64,000 bases of DNA, taken from assembly GCF_021130785.1 (NCBI RefSeq), contig NC_060213.1, positions 133,562,001-133,626,000 of the forward strand. The letters are read 5' to 3'. Positions 1 through 10,861 of this stretch are shown piece by piece. Position 1 is the first letter of the stretch, and every line of letters begins with the position of its first letter. The translations under genes were made by a program, and so were the position numbers. This stretch comes from Homalodisca vitripennis (taxonomy: Eukaryota; Arthropoda; Insecta; Hemiptera; Cicadellidae). Below the pieces are notes generated by a model. That model worked only from the letters and a program-made list of their open reading frames with translations. It did not search any database and was not told the origin of the DNA.

Positions 1-360
1 GTAAAACGCAGAATTGTAAAATAGGTCTTGTTGAATTCAATTATATTTTATATATTGGCAGTAACTATTGTGTAAAATACTGAAATACTGAAATAATTAA
101 TCATTATGTTAATAGTCTTCCTGCGAATTTTGTAATAGTGATTAGTACCACACATATTTTTGTGTTGTTAAGCATAATATAAAAAGTTTTGCCTTTTAAA
201 AAATTAATTCTTTTTTAACCTTAATTGGGTTTACACTTTTGCATAAGATTTGGTAAATTTTAAAGTAAGAAAATAAAAGAAGAATAAATAACCGATTCTA
301 CAAAAACGATAAGAGGTTCACAGTCAACACAAGACGTAGGGTGTTTTTTTTATCGCAAGC
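1..360. other. AT-rich flank, no gene seen
   Basis: AT-rich sequence with no recognisable coding signal until the LINE reading frame starts near 361. The last ~50 bases may be a frameshifted extension of the LINE, since a short stretch resembling the LGVF-type motif before the RT thumb can be read there, but not reliably. Confidence 0.5.
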
Positions 361-954
361 TAAGCTGGACAGAACATATAGATTATTTAAATAAAAAACT
401 TAGAAAACTTATTTATGCATTTAGACAAATTAGTCACTTTTTAAATTTACAGGAAATTAGAATGACCTATTGCGCGTATGTACAGTCTATTTTAGAAAAT
501 GGACTGATAGCATATGGTGGAGCGTACAAAACAATTCTACAAACCGTTATTAGTTACACAAAAGGCAATAGTTAAAGCAGCTCTAAGAGTAAATAGGCGA
601 TACTCTACAAATGCCGTTTTTGACAGCTTAAAAGTTTTTGACATACGACAGTTATTTGTTAGGAAATTGTTGATGCATATACACAAGCGATTTGACGAAA
701 TCTTCGACGAAATAAACCACGACTACAACACAAGAAATGCGGACAATGTTGGAATACGTGTACCAAGACTTTCAAGGACTTACTCGACCACTAATCCGTT
801 CATTATAGCCCACTATTTATACAGAAATATACCTGAAGACGTACAGCACAACAACTTTTATACAAGCACGACATATAAAAAGAAAATTAATACATGGTTA
901 CTGGAGGTTGGAAGGGACAGAACTGAACAAATTATAACATCAATCTATAGATAA
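361..954 (+). pseudogene. LINE (non-LTR retrotransposon) reverse transcriptase, C-terminal part
   Basis: Remnant of the ORF2 polyprotein of a CR1/Jockey-like LINE, the enzyme that copies the element's RNA into DNA at the target site. The frame from 363 reads LSWTEHIDYLNKKLRKLIYA and on to ILENGLIAYGGAY, the usual sequence after the RT catalytic core. Near 525-540 the reading passes into another frame (from 514) that continues with KPLLVTQKAIVKAAL, an HDYNTRNADN-type stretch and a C-terminus ending at 954. About 200 residues remain; endonuclease and RT palm are absent, as in a 5'-truncated insertion. The single frameshift could be decay or an assembly indel. Clade assignment is tentative. Confidence 0.75.
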
Positions 955-1072
955 AAAAACAATTATAAACTTAACTTTCGACCTAACGTAGTACAAATGT
1001 GTTGTCTTTGTGCGCTAGCGTGTGTCAGTGTGTGCGGTGTGCGTGTGCGTGCGTGCGTGCGTGCGTGCGCGC

Positions 1073-1103
<31 letters not shown>

Positions 1104-1592
1104 TGTATGCGCGCGCGGTGTTCGAGTAGTGTGTATTGGGTGTATGTGAGTGTGAGTGATTGGAGACGTAAGTCATTAGGTGGTGGGTGGGGTGTGGGAG
1201 GGTTGCATCTGCCATAGTCTTCTCCCATATAACCAAACAAATCTGTAGTATATTCTTTTTAAATTATTAAAAACTTAATCAATTAATAATTTTAATTTTA
1301 AATATTTTTATATTTATTTCTACATAAATTTTAATTATTTTGATAGATATCCTTTTTAGTTTGTTGTAATTAAGCTATAAAGTATAAGTAACAATGCGGT
1401 ACAGTACAAGACTCATTCTCAAAACACAAGTTCTTACTTAGTTTGGGAATTAATTTCTAAGTTTTATTTTATAGAGATTTACAGCAACGTAACTAGTTAT
1501 TGTAGTATATTCTATTCACTTAAGGAAATAAATGTAAACTAAATGTAAATAATTTTTGATGAAGAAATAAATACTTTTTGACTTGACTTGAG
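955..1592 (+). mobile_element. Putative 3' UTR and tail of the LINE
   Basis: Non-coding sequence follows the LINE stop codon, interrupted by a GT/GC microsatellite. Near 1561-1592 there is an AATAAA-type signal followed by CTTTTTGACTTGACTTGA, a short TTGAC repeat of the kind that ends some insect LINEs in place of poly(A). The assignment as the 3' end of the same element is inferred from position only. Confidence 0.35.
1037..1117. repeat. 81-bp alternating purine/pyrimidine microsatellite (GT/GC)
   Basis: Uninterrupted purine-pyrimidine alternation made of GTGC, (GC)n and (GT)n blocks with one TATG step. Such tracts can adopt left-handed Z-DNA under negative supercoiling. Open frames across it on both strands are artefacts of the repeat. 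Confidence 0.9.
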
Positions 1593-1604
1593 GGTTTGTA
1601 CACG

Positions 1605-1733
1605 ATGCAGGATGAATTGCGTAACGCTAGCGTTATCTTATCTGCAAATCGTCTCCTTGACACCGATGTTCAGCGTTTTCGAGTAGACGATATTTTTGAC
1701 AAAATATCAAATCTAAATATTATAGACAGTTAA
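1605..1733 (+). CDS. Small ORF, 42 residues, unrecognised
   Basis: ATG at 1605 to TAA at 1731 gives a small acidic peptide starting MQDELRNASV and ending NLNIIDS. Base composition is more balanced than the flanking DNA, suggesting a fragment of a real coding sequence, perhaps a transposon or the last part of an exon. An in-frame TGA lies just upstream, so it does not extend 5'. No family is recognised and it may be chance. Confidence 0.2.
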   Translation: MQDELRNASVILSANRLLDTDVQRFRVDDIFDKISNLNIIDS

Positions 1734-3454
1734 TCAGCTATGCTATTTACATTTTTCTTATCTTGATAAATTTCGTTTACAAGACCATGCCATAGCTTTA
1801 ATTTGTCTATTGGAAGTAGTTTTTTTCCAGTGTTCTTGATCTATTACTTTTATATTGAACCATATTTATATTTCTTTATCTGCTGACCTACTTTTCACTT
1901 CTTTGCATAGTTTACGTTGAATGATTCCAGAACTGTTATAATACTCCATTAGTTGCATCATGTATGTTTTCACCATCCACATTCTGTCCTTATAACCCAA
2001 TTAATTTTGCCTCCTTATCTTTTTTTTCAAGTTCTTAAAATTGATGTTTTATTTTGTTTGTACTGTGTAGTAGTCTGCACACTTTTTATATTCCCTACTA
2101 ACTTTACATTTGTCTATCACTACAAATTAATAACAAAATTATACAGAGTATGGCGTAGTCCTAATTTTTTTTTAAAGTTACTTTTATACAAAAAGCTTTC
2201 CATGAAAATATCCCAAAAAATATATATAATGTGAGCACCAAAAACAATAATTTACCAAAAATGGTTGTTCCATAAGGCAGCAATAGAACCGTTCCGCACT
2301 ACCCCATATAATATATCGCAGCTTTTGTATCGAAGTCTTGAAGCTCCTACTATTGTTTGCTTGGCCCAGTTCGGCATTTAGTTACTAAAACTGTAACAAT
2401 ATGAGCTAAACTGTAACTTTTTGTGGTGTGTAACCAAAACCGTACCCGGATGTACTATCATCCGGGTACTTCAATATCTACAACACAATATGTTTATAGC
2501 TATCTATACAGGGGTCCTCTAAAATAGCCCAATATACAGTAAACATGCGACACCGGTGTACCGGATGTTGGTATTAACCAATGCTCACACTGTTGGCTTG
2601 CCAGTAAATTATAATTTTAATACACACTATTATTTGTTGTTTACTGCAAGTATAATACATACAATTCATGATATAATTGAATTGTTACAGTGAAATATAT
2701 CTGTCAAAACATAAGATTGGTAATAAATTTGACAATAAAAATTTAATAATAATGCTAACAATAATAATAGTATTAAGTAATAATAATAATAGTAAGTGAA
2801 TAATTAACAATATAACTAATTTATTTATTGTATTCTACTGGCTGACCTCGCATTATCGTATATACAGGTAAGCGGTCCCCTACTCTTTGCGCTGTATCTG
2901 AAAAAGGGTTGGATGTACATAAAATTACTTCAGACAAAAATTGAAGAAAACTTTCCGTTCTACAATTTCTCTAACCACCCTCAAAGTCATTTAGCGTAAG
3001 GAAAACGAGATATTTGCAAAAAACCTATTTTCGTGAACTTTGACCTTAAATATCCAAAGACGCGTACATGTGATTATATGGGACTTTTGAGGTAAGTTTT
3101 ATACCATCAAAATAAAGACGTATGCAAATTTTTAGCTTATTATCTTTCATTCCGAGGTTGCATCCTTATTTTGCCTTATTTTACTGAGTTAAATGGCTTA
3201 TATAAATATTGCTTTAAATGGAGCTTTCAAATGTGGTTGATGTGATGAATAATAAAAACAGTAAAATATCCTTCCAATGCAATAGGGAGTGTAATGCAAT
3301 TGGTATTGTGTAGATACCGAAATGGGAACACCTATAAATGATGGGTAAATCTACTTAAAACGTTAAAAAAGTACTATCATTTTAGATTTCGATGTCCCGG
3401 GGTATCGTTAGTAGAGTGATGGCAATAGCCCATTTCCCCATAGGAAGTCACCAT
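1734..3454. other. AT-rich intergenic, no gene seen
   Basis: Low-complexity AT-rich DNA with ATT/AAT-rich stretches around 2720-2830. No coding signal that I trust. The only sharp structure is a short hairpin at 2442-2469. Confidence 0.55.
2442..2469. repeat. Perfect 11-bp hairpin
   Basis: GTACCCGGATG at 2442-2452 is followed by a 6-base loop and its exact reverse complement at 2459-2469. It is GC-rich inside an AT-rich region. Function unknown; it may be the core of a small inverted-repeat element. Confidence 0.6.
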
Positions 3455-3457
3455 TAA

Positions 3458-3527
3458 AGCTACGTTTTCCTAGACGCGCATTATACAGCGCCGCGTATTA
3501 TCCTGCGCCGCGCATCTAACTGCGTCG
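3458..3527 (+). repeat. Left terminal inverted repeat of the Harbinger element
   Basis: 70 bp matching the reverse complement of 5241-5310 at 65 positions. A second, shorter inverted match lies further in (GAATTAAGTGT near 3552, ACACTTAATTC near 5210), so the structured ends extend to roughly 130 bp. Confidence 0.93.
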
Positions 3528-3719
3528 CGTAACCGAGCACTGGTTTGTACAGAATTAAGTGTAATTGTTTTCCTAGGCGCGTCACTGCGTAGGCGCGATA
3601 TACGGCGCCGCGCAACACCATGGAGACCATCGCGCCCAGTGCTAAATCGGCACTGGAAGGCGATGTTTTTGTTAAGTTTTCCGAGGAAGAAGACGAACTT
3701 TAGTGTTTTAAGTTCAAGA

Positions 3720-3810
3720 AAGACCTATATTGTGGAGTTTACAACAAAAAGAATACAAGAGTGTGTTGAAGAAGGATAAGGAGTGGGAAGAAACTATCTA
3801 AGAAATATTT
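3720..3810 (+). pseudogene. MADF/Myb-like DNA-binding protein remnant of the Harbinger element
   Basis: PIF/Harbinger elements usually carry a second gene for a MADF or Myb/SANT-type protein that helps the transposase bind DNA and enter the nucleus. Here a short stretch reads YCGVYNKK and, after a frame change, EYKSVLKKDKEWEE, which has the tyrosine, lysine-rich and W-E-E spacing of a MADF domain. It is divergent from the transposase. Only about 30 residues can be followed, with a frameshift and a stop. Confidence 0.45.
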
Positions 3811-4115
3811 GTTTATAAGTTCTACATACAGTTACTGTATTAATAATTGTTATAAATTACAAACGAATGCACACATATAGATTCTAAAAACTGGCATAAT
3901 TTTAAGAATTCATTACCCGGAACTGTGGAGTTGTGTAGAAATGCGATTCTCATCATAAGAACAATGTTTTCAAACTTCCAAGTTCGTTTTTAAACAGAAT
4001 AAATCTAAACAAATGGGCCCGCATTAAATAATTCGAGTTTAACATTGTACTTATCATGGGTGCAATTGCAATTTTTCGTTTTAAACACCCAAGTTGCACC
4101 TTTCTTAAACATCAG

Positions 4116-5089
4116 TTATTTTGTTTTTCTCGTCTTCTTGGCAGACAGTACAGTACTTAATCTTTGTTTATAGAACTGAGAATTGAAATACTCTGTGAAT
4201 CTGCTCCTTACTTGAAACCCTTCACTTTTAGCGAAACTACCAACCCAGGCTATAAGTATCATGTTCTTTTCAGGCATCTCCCACTTAACATTGGCTACAT
4301 CTTCAGAGTTAGGGGGATTACAGGCCAAAAAGTCACCCCTTAACATGTTGTGAAGGCAACAACATACAAATATTACTAAGTCTACGGTGTCTGGTTTCAA
4401 GTTGATAGGCGTGAAGAATATTCTAAAAACTGAACACATAATGCCAAAAGCATTCTCCGTGACTTCTACATCTGCTTAAAACGTAGTTATATTCTCTTTT
4501 ATACCTATCTTCTAGGGACTGTTTGTGAGGGTAAGGTTTCATAACATGTCTGTCTACCTGAACGCTTCATCCCCTACTATGATATGTGGAAGCTTCATAT
4601 CCGCAGAAGGCAGTGTTTTGGGTGTGGGCATACGGCACCTTCATTGATAAGTTTGCCCATTTTTGATTTTTGGAATATTCCTGCATCTCCTTCTTTGCCA
4701 TAAGCACCAACATCCACCATAAGGAACTTACAGTTTGCATCGACTAATGCAAAAAGAACCGTTGAAAAGAAATTTTTAAAGTTGTAAAAAAGGCTACCGG
4801 AAGAATTAGGTGATACTACTCTCACATTTGGGGATTTCACCTCAGCAGTTAAGGCATTTTTCACGCGATTAGAAGGCTGCACGGTTACATCTTCACGTAT
4901 GACGTCAGTAATGTGTGAAAACTGTCCACGCGTAAGTCTAAAATATTCTTTAAATTTAACGTCATCAGTAAGCAAATGTCTTTTAACTAAAATAGTGTAA
5001 GCTCCCTCGTAATCTCTTTCTTTGAACATTTCTCTGCATGATTCTCTGCTAGGTATTAACGTATGTAAAACTGCACAGTCTAGTTCCAT
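4116..5089 (-). pseudogene. Harbinger-type DDE transposase (HARBI1-like), frameshifted
   Basis: Transposase that would cut the element at its inverted repeats. The start at 5089 (MELDCAVLHTLIPS) opens a frame running to 4595, with LTRGQFSHI and then VLFALVDANCKFLMVDVGAY, which holds the first catalytic Asp. The frame then changes: near 4585-4560 the - strand reads PHIIVGDEAF (second Asp), followed by VDRHVMKPYPHK and YNYVLSRCR. After another shift it reads VTENAFGIMCSVFRIFF (catalytic Glu) and continues to 4116. All three catalytic positions are visible, spread over at least three frames, total near 320 residues as in HARBI1-type proteins. The breaks may be decay or assembly indels. Confidence 0.88.
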
Positions 5090-5240
5090 GTCTATAGTGG
5101 CTTCTTAAAGAAGAAGTAAAGCTGCGGCACGCACATGTATATAGTCCGACATGACTTGAGGTTGGGACCAGGCTGCTGCACTGCGCCCCGATATTGCGCG
5201 TCTAGGAAGACACTTAATTCCCGCGATCACAGAATGTCGA

Positions 5241-5310
5241 CAACGCATTTAGATGCGCGGCGCAGGAAAATACGCAGCGTTGTATAATGCGCGTCTAGGA
5301 AAACGTAGCT
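5241..5310 (-). repeat. Right terminal inverted repeat of the Harbinger element
   Basis: Mirror of 3458-3527, ending ...GGAAAACGTAGCT directly before the TAA duplication at 5311-5313. Confidence 0.93.
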
Positions 5311-5313
5311 TAA

Positions 5314-6783
5314 GTAAACAAATTCCTTCCGAAGTGAAATGCAACACGCGTATAAATCAGAGCAATGCGATATTTATTTCCATGGTTCACGTAACAACCA
5401 ACTTTGCTCTTTATTTCCGCTCTGATATTCTGGAGCCGAGAGTAAATTTGCATTGTATAAGCACTATGTCTGATTTACGTGAAATCGATAGAGAAATTTC
5501 CCATACAAATTCGTACATCAGCCGCGCTAGTTTCAAGGGGAGAAGGGGTTTCATAATTGGAAAGTACTATAAAGGTAAAATATGAAACAGTACTTTTTTG
5601 TAATAATATTTGTCTTTGCATGACAGACTTACAACAAACAGTCAGACACATAAATAAATGTTAAATCAGAACTTAATAACTATATAAAAATTGTAAAATT
5701 GGTATATTTTAGTCTCTATATCTTTCTGTCTGACAGCGATATACTAGATCCATTTATTCGGAATCCTTATCTAATCCAAATGATAAATATTTACCGCCCT
5801 AGTCTACTCCGTGTCTACCTTGTTTAACATCAGAACACTGGCGTTGCAGATAAAATGTTAGTTCAATAGGGAATGTTATGAGCTGTAAAATGTATATTTA
5901 TTTGTTTTGGGAAATTTTTTAAGCATCTATTTCACAATGGCTGGTTCAAGGAGAGGTAAGAAACAGATTTGTAAACATTTTATTTTATACTTCACTACTA
6001 AACTTCCAATATTTATTAAATATCTCTCTTAAATTCCAATTTTTAGACAACCATTTATGACTTTTGATTTTAATCCAAATCCATTTCAAGTTTGATAATG
6101 CAAATAAATAAATAAATAAGAAACAAAATAAATTGAGAATAAAGCTGTTTCAAACTTTTTTCTTGGAAAAATAAACAATCCATGATACAGATTTAGAAAT
6201 TCATTGTAACAGTTTTTATTTCCAGATTTAAGCTAAGAGTAAAGGTTAACTTAGAGTCTTCAAGATATCTTTTAGTAGTGATTATGGCAGTTTAAAGGAA
6301 GAAATACTACGTCGCGAAATAAATATAACATACAACCTAACGTTTAAAAATCATAGGTTGCCTCCGAAAAGGATTTTGAAGAATCATTAGTTTTTGTTAA
6401 AATATAATTACCGTATTGGATAACACTTTCGTGTAACTGTTGCTGCTGTGAAGGTGAGTCAAACTAGATGCCGCGCAATTAGTCAACAATGTATCTAATA
6501 GGCTACTATTAACGTTTTAGCAGTTATAACACTGTGAAAACGTGCAGCACAGTATCCTAGCAATACAAGCCCGAAGTATCTCCTGCACCGTTAAATACAA
6601 ACAGGTAACTCTTTCACAAACATGGATTCTGCCTAATTGTCTCCGGTGCCAAAACCCATACAGCGAATATTTATCCTTTATATAAGGCTATTACATTGAA
6701 ACTTCAATCTGAAAAGGAAATTCTGCAATCTGAAACCTGATATGGTAATGGTCTTGATACATTTTAAAAACAGGTCTTGGTCT
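5314..6783. other. AT-rich intergenic, no gene seen
   Basis: No recognisable coding, RNA or element structure. The open frame that begins inside the Harbinger repeat at 5253 and runs to 5585 crosses the element boundary and is not taken as a gene. Confidence 0.5.
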
Positions 6784-7985
6784 AGGAAACAGGAATTTCC
6801 GGACATTTGCCATCGTTCAGTGAAACAATAAATCAGTAACACTACGTTTCGAGATCTGCGATCTGAGCTCTTCTTCAGGTAATAACTAACCTAACACATA
6901 CCATATCATACCAAAGCGTCGTGGCACGCCTAAGTCAGGAATCACAACCACCATTTTGTTTATCAAATTAAATAACTCTAAAAACATGCACTTAATAAAA
7001 ACCTATGCACAACACTAATCATTAAAACTGAAATACAGAATACAGGTCACAATACGTCTGCATTTGACTACTTACAACCTACGACTGACCAGAGGGCACT
7101 AGCCAATGGCAATCGTCACGGCAGACAAAAACAAGATAGCGGAAACAAAAAGGAAGGGAGACAGGAATGGGCCCTTTTTTGTTATTATCGGTTCATGCAA
7201 GATGAACTTCTTAAAACCATATTGTGTACCCGCATTGGTTTATTAAAAATATCTGATCTGTTTGATACTTTTGGTTTTCTTTTCAGTTAATTTTTTAGAA
7301 TTGGCAACCAAAGCGGCCTAATCTCGATTGATAGTTGACTGATTGGTTGGTCTGCCAATTTAATGTATGTTGCCTCAATTAATTTCCTTTTGAAGAAATG
7401 TGGTTCCCGATGTATTATGTTGGACATCCTTCATCCCAATTCATATAATGGTCTTCGGAACAACAATGGTGTGTAATTTTTTACTTTTCTGTGAGACCCT
7501 TTCTTGTGTTTTCCTTGTGCTCTTTTATCCTTACGTTTAGTGGTCTTTTTTGTCTCGTATATGTATCCCTATTGCAACTACATTTTATACTGTAAACACA
7601 GTTTTTTTAGGAATTCTGTGTGCCATTTTTTGGTTTTGTTTTTACGAGACTTTATCTAAGAGTGTTGTGTGTTTTAAACACGGTACTTTCTACCTACTCT
7701 TCTAATTTTCTCCGATAATCCCGGCACATAAGGGATTGACATAAACGAAAATTTATCACAATTCTGTTTTTCTGACTCAGGAATAATTTTTCTGGTTCGT
7801 TTACACTTATTTATTACTAATTGAGGGTATCCATTGCTTTTGAGATCCGATTCAACTTTCTTAAATTCCTTTTTTCATCCATCTTTATCTGAGCACAAGC
7901 TCTTTCCTCTATCAAACAACGAGTAGGCTACTCCTTCTTTGACAGATTTTTTATGATGGTCTTGGGCACTTTAATCGTTTTTTAT
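6784..7985 (-). mobile_element. Penelope-like retroelement, 3' half
   Basis: The - strand carries the C-terminal part of a Penelope-like polyprotein and its 3' UTR. A second copy at 60597-61283 covers the last third and confirms it as a repeat. The 3' part contains the pair CTTCTTCAGGT / GTTTCGAGATCTGCGATCTGA that recurs in several degraded tails in this window. The RT core is missing, so the copy is 5'-truncated, ending about 130 bp before the LTR element at 8123. Confidence 0.8.
7185..7980 (-). pseudogene. Penelope-like RT/GIY-YIG endonuclease C-terminal region
   Basis: Penelope elements fuse a telomerase-like reverse transcriptase to a GIY-YIG nuclease that nicks the target. Reading the - strand from about 7960: LFDRGKSLCSDKDG, then NGYPQLVINKCKR, then IPYVPGLSEKIRRVGRKY (7730-7680), then CVYSIKCSCN at 7601-7571, and RPLNVRIKEHKENTRKG at about 7545-7500. 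This order (linker, Y-V-G-L-S-E motif, Cys-containing GIY region, R..EH) is characteristic. The tail reads IEIRPLWLPILKN and, allowing one frame change, ends at 7185. Several frame changes are needed, so it is broken or carries indel errors. The GIY-YIG tyrosine of the second half (YIG) is degraded. Confidence 0.8.
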
Positions 7986-8118
7986 AATTTTAACTAACAC
8001 GTTTAATCAATTTCAAAATAAACATTTTTTAATTAAAAAAAAACATATACGTACATCCGGGATTTATAGCAGAATAGGACCATAGTTTATATGACATTTC
8101 TCACATATTTTCACCTGA
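7986..8118. other. Short spacer between the Penelope copy and the LTR element
   Basis: AT-rich, no feature seen. It may be the truncated upstream part of the Penelope copy. Confidence 0.4.
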
Positions 8119-8122
8119 CATA
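8119..8122. other. Left 4-bp target-site duplication (CATA)
   Basis: CATA directly before the left LTR; the same four bases follow the right LTR at 19547-19550. A 4-bp duplication is within the range for Ty3/gypsy integrases. Confidence 0.85.
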
Positions 8123-8719
8123 TGTGACGATTGGGATGGATTTTTTTGGAAGCAAACGTGTCACCGCGCAGGAGTAGGCTGTGTACCCGCCTGCACGATG
8201 AAGACCGTGGAGCGACCATAATCCTAAATTACACTATATTCTCCTACCAGCTTTGATAAGAATTTTTAAGTTGTAATTTAAGGACCAACACTAAAAGTAA
8301 ATCGTAAAACAATTCTATAACCGGCCAAAGATAATCTACACTTACCGACACCAATTTACACCATACCGACACGCCGACTCCCATCACGACCAAAACCCGT
8401 CCCAACATACTAACAATTTATAATTTACAATGACCCCCCTATATAATTTTCCGGCACCTAACCCCCCCTTGATTATTAAATCAATCCATAGTGTGACACA
8501 AAATTCTTAAATACAATAATAAAACTAAGACTTGCGACAGGTAATATCTCCGCCACCGCCACTGGACTCGCCGATCAGACGTCCTTCACTGGTCCCTGAC
8601 TCAATCTAGACTCTCCCTTATCAGACCACCGGTCCTCCATCCGCACGCGGCTTATTCAGAAAGACCGGTTCTAATCGTTGATTTCGGCGGTCTGATAAAT
8701 GTGGTGGGCAGTCACCACA
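8123..8719 (-). repeat. 3' LTR (597 bp)
   Basis: Read on the - strand it starts TGTGGTGACTGCCCACC and ends CCAATCGTCACA. Compared with the other LTR there are about twenty short indels, a 5-base indel near 8562, and one clear base change. Confidence 0.95.
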
Positions 8720-8736
8720 ATCTCCCCCCCTAAAGG
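8720..8736 (-). promoter_or_regulatory. Polypurine tract for plus-strand priming
   Basis: On the - strand CCTTTAGGGGGGGAGAT lies immediately before the 3' LTR, the expected place and composition for the RNase H-resistant primer of second-strand synthesis. Confidence 0.85.
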
Positions 8737-10861
8737 AAAAAAATGGAGAGGAAGTGGGAAGGAAGGAAACATATAATTAATAAAAATTTCAATTTGGAAT
8801 ATCCAAAAATTTTGGGTGCTCTACACCAATCGAAGAGCGGGTGACGACAGGAGGACCAATTACGTATTGATAATAATGATGGAACAAAATCCAACTGTTG
8901 GTCTACTCTTGTACTAGTCACCCCTTCAAGTAATGACCGAATAGGCGATCGCACCTACCGTTAATATTTTGGTATAAATTCTAAAACAACGGGAAAATGT
9001 CACACACCCACCCCCCGAACAGGAAAGAGTTCGATACAATCAGAAAGTTGTTATGTGATGTGTAGTGTAATGTGAGGGATTAGGATGAATTCTGGTCATC
9101 CTGAAAATAAAATTGCATGTGGATTCCGTGCGGAGAGAGTGGTTTACGCGCGCCTGGTTTTTTGGCGACCTTTATAGGTTGTCTTTGTTCTGCTTGCAGT
9201 CGATGTGCGTATACAGTCCTGTGGGTTTTAGTGATACTTCCAGTGAAGATAGTGTCTTCTTCCAGAGACGAGAGTTTTTTGAGGTAATGTGTTTTGGTGC
9301 TTACACTGTGGGTACGTCTCTTCTTTAGATGTTGCCGTTTCTTGATCCGATGACTTCATTTGCAATTGCAGTGACAACACTGTTTCTTCACATGGTATGT
9401 ATAGCTTTCAGTTATCCAAATGGCCATTGTCAGGGTGGAGGATTTGGTAAGGATTAATTTATGTGGAAGTGCTCGGAATACACATGCGCGTATTTACAAA
9501 TATTCACATATTCTTAAATTAGGAATTAATTGGAATATGATAGGATTTTGACGTGTCGTGTGGCGAAGTATTGTAGTATTTTTTAGTAATGAGGTAGTAT
9601 ATTTTAAATTAGTGTGTGACATTGCCCATGTTCCCGCAAAGCTAAGGTGCGTAATATACGGCGAAAAATTTTGGGGATGGTCGTCCGGCTGGATCATAAC
9701 TTGCTTATGCGATATCCAAAAATAGTTCCGTTATATAAAAAAAAATAGATCCACTTTACGATTAAAGGTCGGATACACGAATATATAAATAAGCACACAA
9801 ATAACAAAGGTATCCCTAACAAGGAAAACATACATTAAGGTATAATAGTGAAATGACAAGGAAAGGTATTTTTAAATATTCCCATTTACAATCAACACCT
9901 AACTCATATATTCGCTTGCACAAAATTCACGTAGAATGTAGACGGTGTATATATATCTAGTAATAAATAACATTTAATTATTTAGAAAAAACATAGATAT
10001 TGCAACTTAATGTTCGTTTGATCACATTAAATTTGCAAAATTCACACACAACACACATACGAGCAGCATACGATGCTACGGAGGAATAACGATCATTGTA
10101 TTTCATACGATTAATGCATTTATCATGTTTATATTCGTAACTCGTCTGAATAGTTTAAGACAGGATAAACCTATCCGTTCAACATAACTAAATCAAAACC
10201 TAAACACAACATATATTACAACATAAATTACACAAAATTAGCACAAAAGTATTTTTTAGTTTTTGTACAATATGACTCCTACAGATTTCCCTACATTTTG
10301 GTAAGACGTTAGTTGTTAGTAAAAGTAAAGGATAGAATAGAGATGTGTAGATTTTCTTCTTGTCTGATTGTGTATATCTATGGAGAAGAAAAAATTAATT
10401 TGACCCATGTGATCAACATGTTCAAAAGAATCTATGCATTTCCTGGTTGATAAGCAATCCGGTAAAAGGATGCGCAACTAAAAATATAATAAAAAAAATG
10501 CATCTTTACCATAGATTATTTTACCCAAAAGCTACGTAAAATTGCAATATAGAAAAAATTTATGAAAAAATTACAATATACAAAGAACCCACCAACCGAG
10601 GAAACTCAGACTTCATCTCCATAGTGTGTTCAAAGTGTATATATAGATACTCCACCAACGATCAACCACAGACCACTGTAGGGAAGCCCTCATAGAAAAC
10701 TCCCTCAGACTCAGCAGCCGTGCAAGCAGCCGCTAACAGAGGACCCAAAAGTGTAATAATGTGTAAGAAGAATGTTAGAGGTGTGAAAGAAGAGGAAAAT
10801 AAACATTGAACTAATATCACCTAGGGAGAATTGTGTAGGAATATGGTCGCTTACCACGGAC
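8737..10861 (-). other. 3' internal region of the LTR element, no recognised gene
   Basis: 2.1 kb between the pol stop and the 3' LTR. This is where an env-like gene would sit in an errantivirus-type element, but I see no signal peptide, furin-type site or transmembrane pattern that I trust on the - strand. A 74-residue frame at 8730-8954 ends in a hydrophobic stretch, too weak to call env. It may be untranslated sequence or a fully decayed third ORF. Confidence 0.45.

Larger units (their letters stand above)
3458..5310 (-). mobile_element. PIF/Harbinger DNA transposon, 1853 bp
   Basis: Terminal inverted repeats of 70 bp (65 of 70 matching) begin AGCTACGTTTTCCTAGACGC and bound the element. 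Both ends are flanked by TAA (3455-3457 and 5311-5313), the 3-bp T-A-rich duplication typical of PIF/Harbinger. Inside are a broken DDE transposase on the - strand and a MADF-like remnant on the + strand, the two-gene plan of this superfamily. The repeats are CpG-rich and contrast strongly with the AT-rich surroundings. Confidence 0.93.

Noticed and set aside
999..1240. Overlapping Cys/Arg- and His/Thr-rich open frames on both strands
   Set aside because: They are translations of the GT/GC microsatellite.
5253..5585. 110-residue + strand frame
   Set aside because: It starts inside the Harbinger inverted repeat and crosses the element boundary into flanking DNA.
8730..8954. 74-residue - strand frame with a hydrophobic end, considered as envelope C-terminus
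   Set aside because: Overlaps the polypurine tract, lacks any other envelope feature, and its hydrophobic end comes from AT-rich codons.
9113..9328. 71-residue + strand frame inside the LTR element
   Set aside because: Antisense to the element and without family features.
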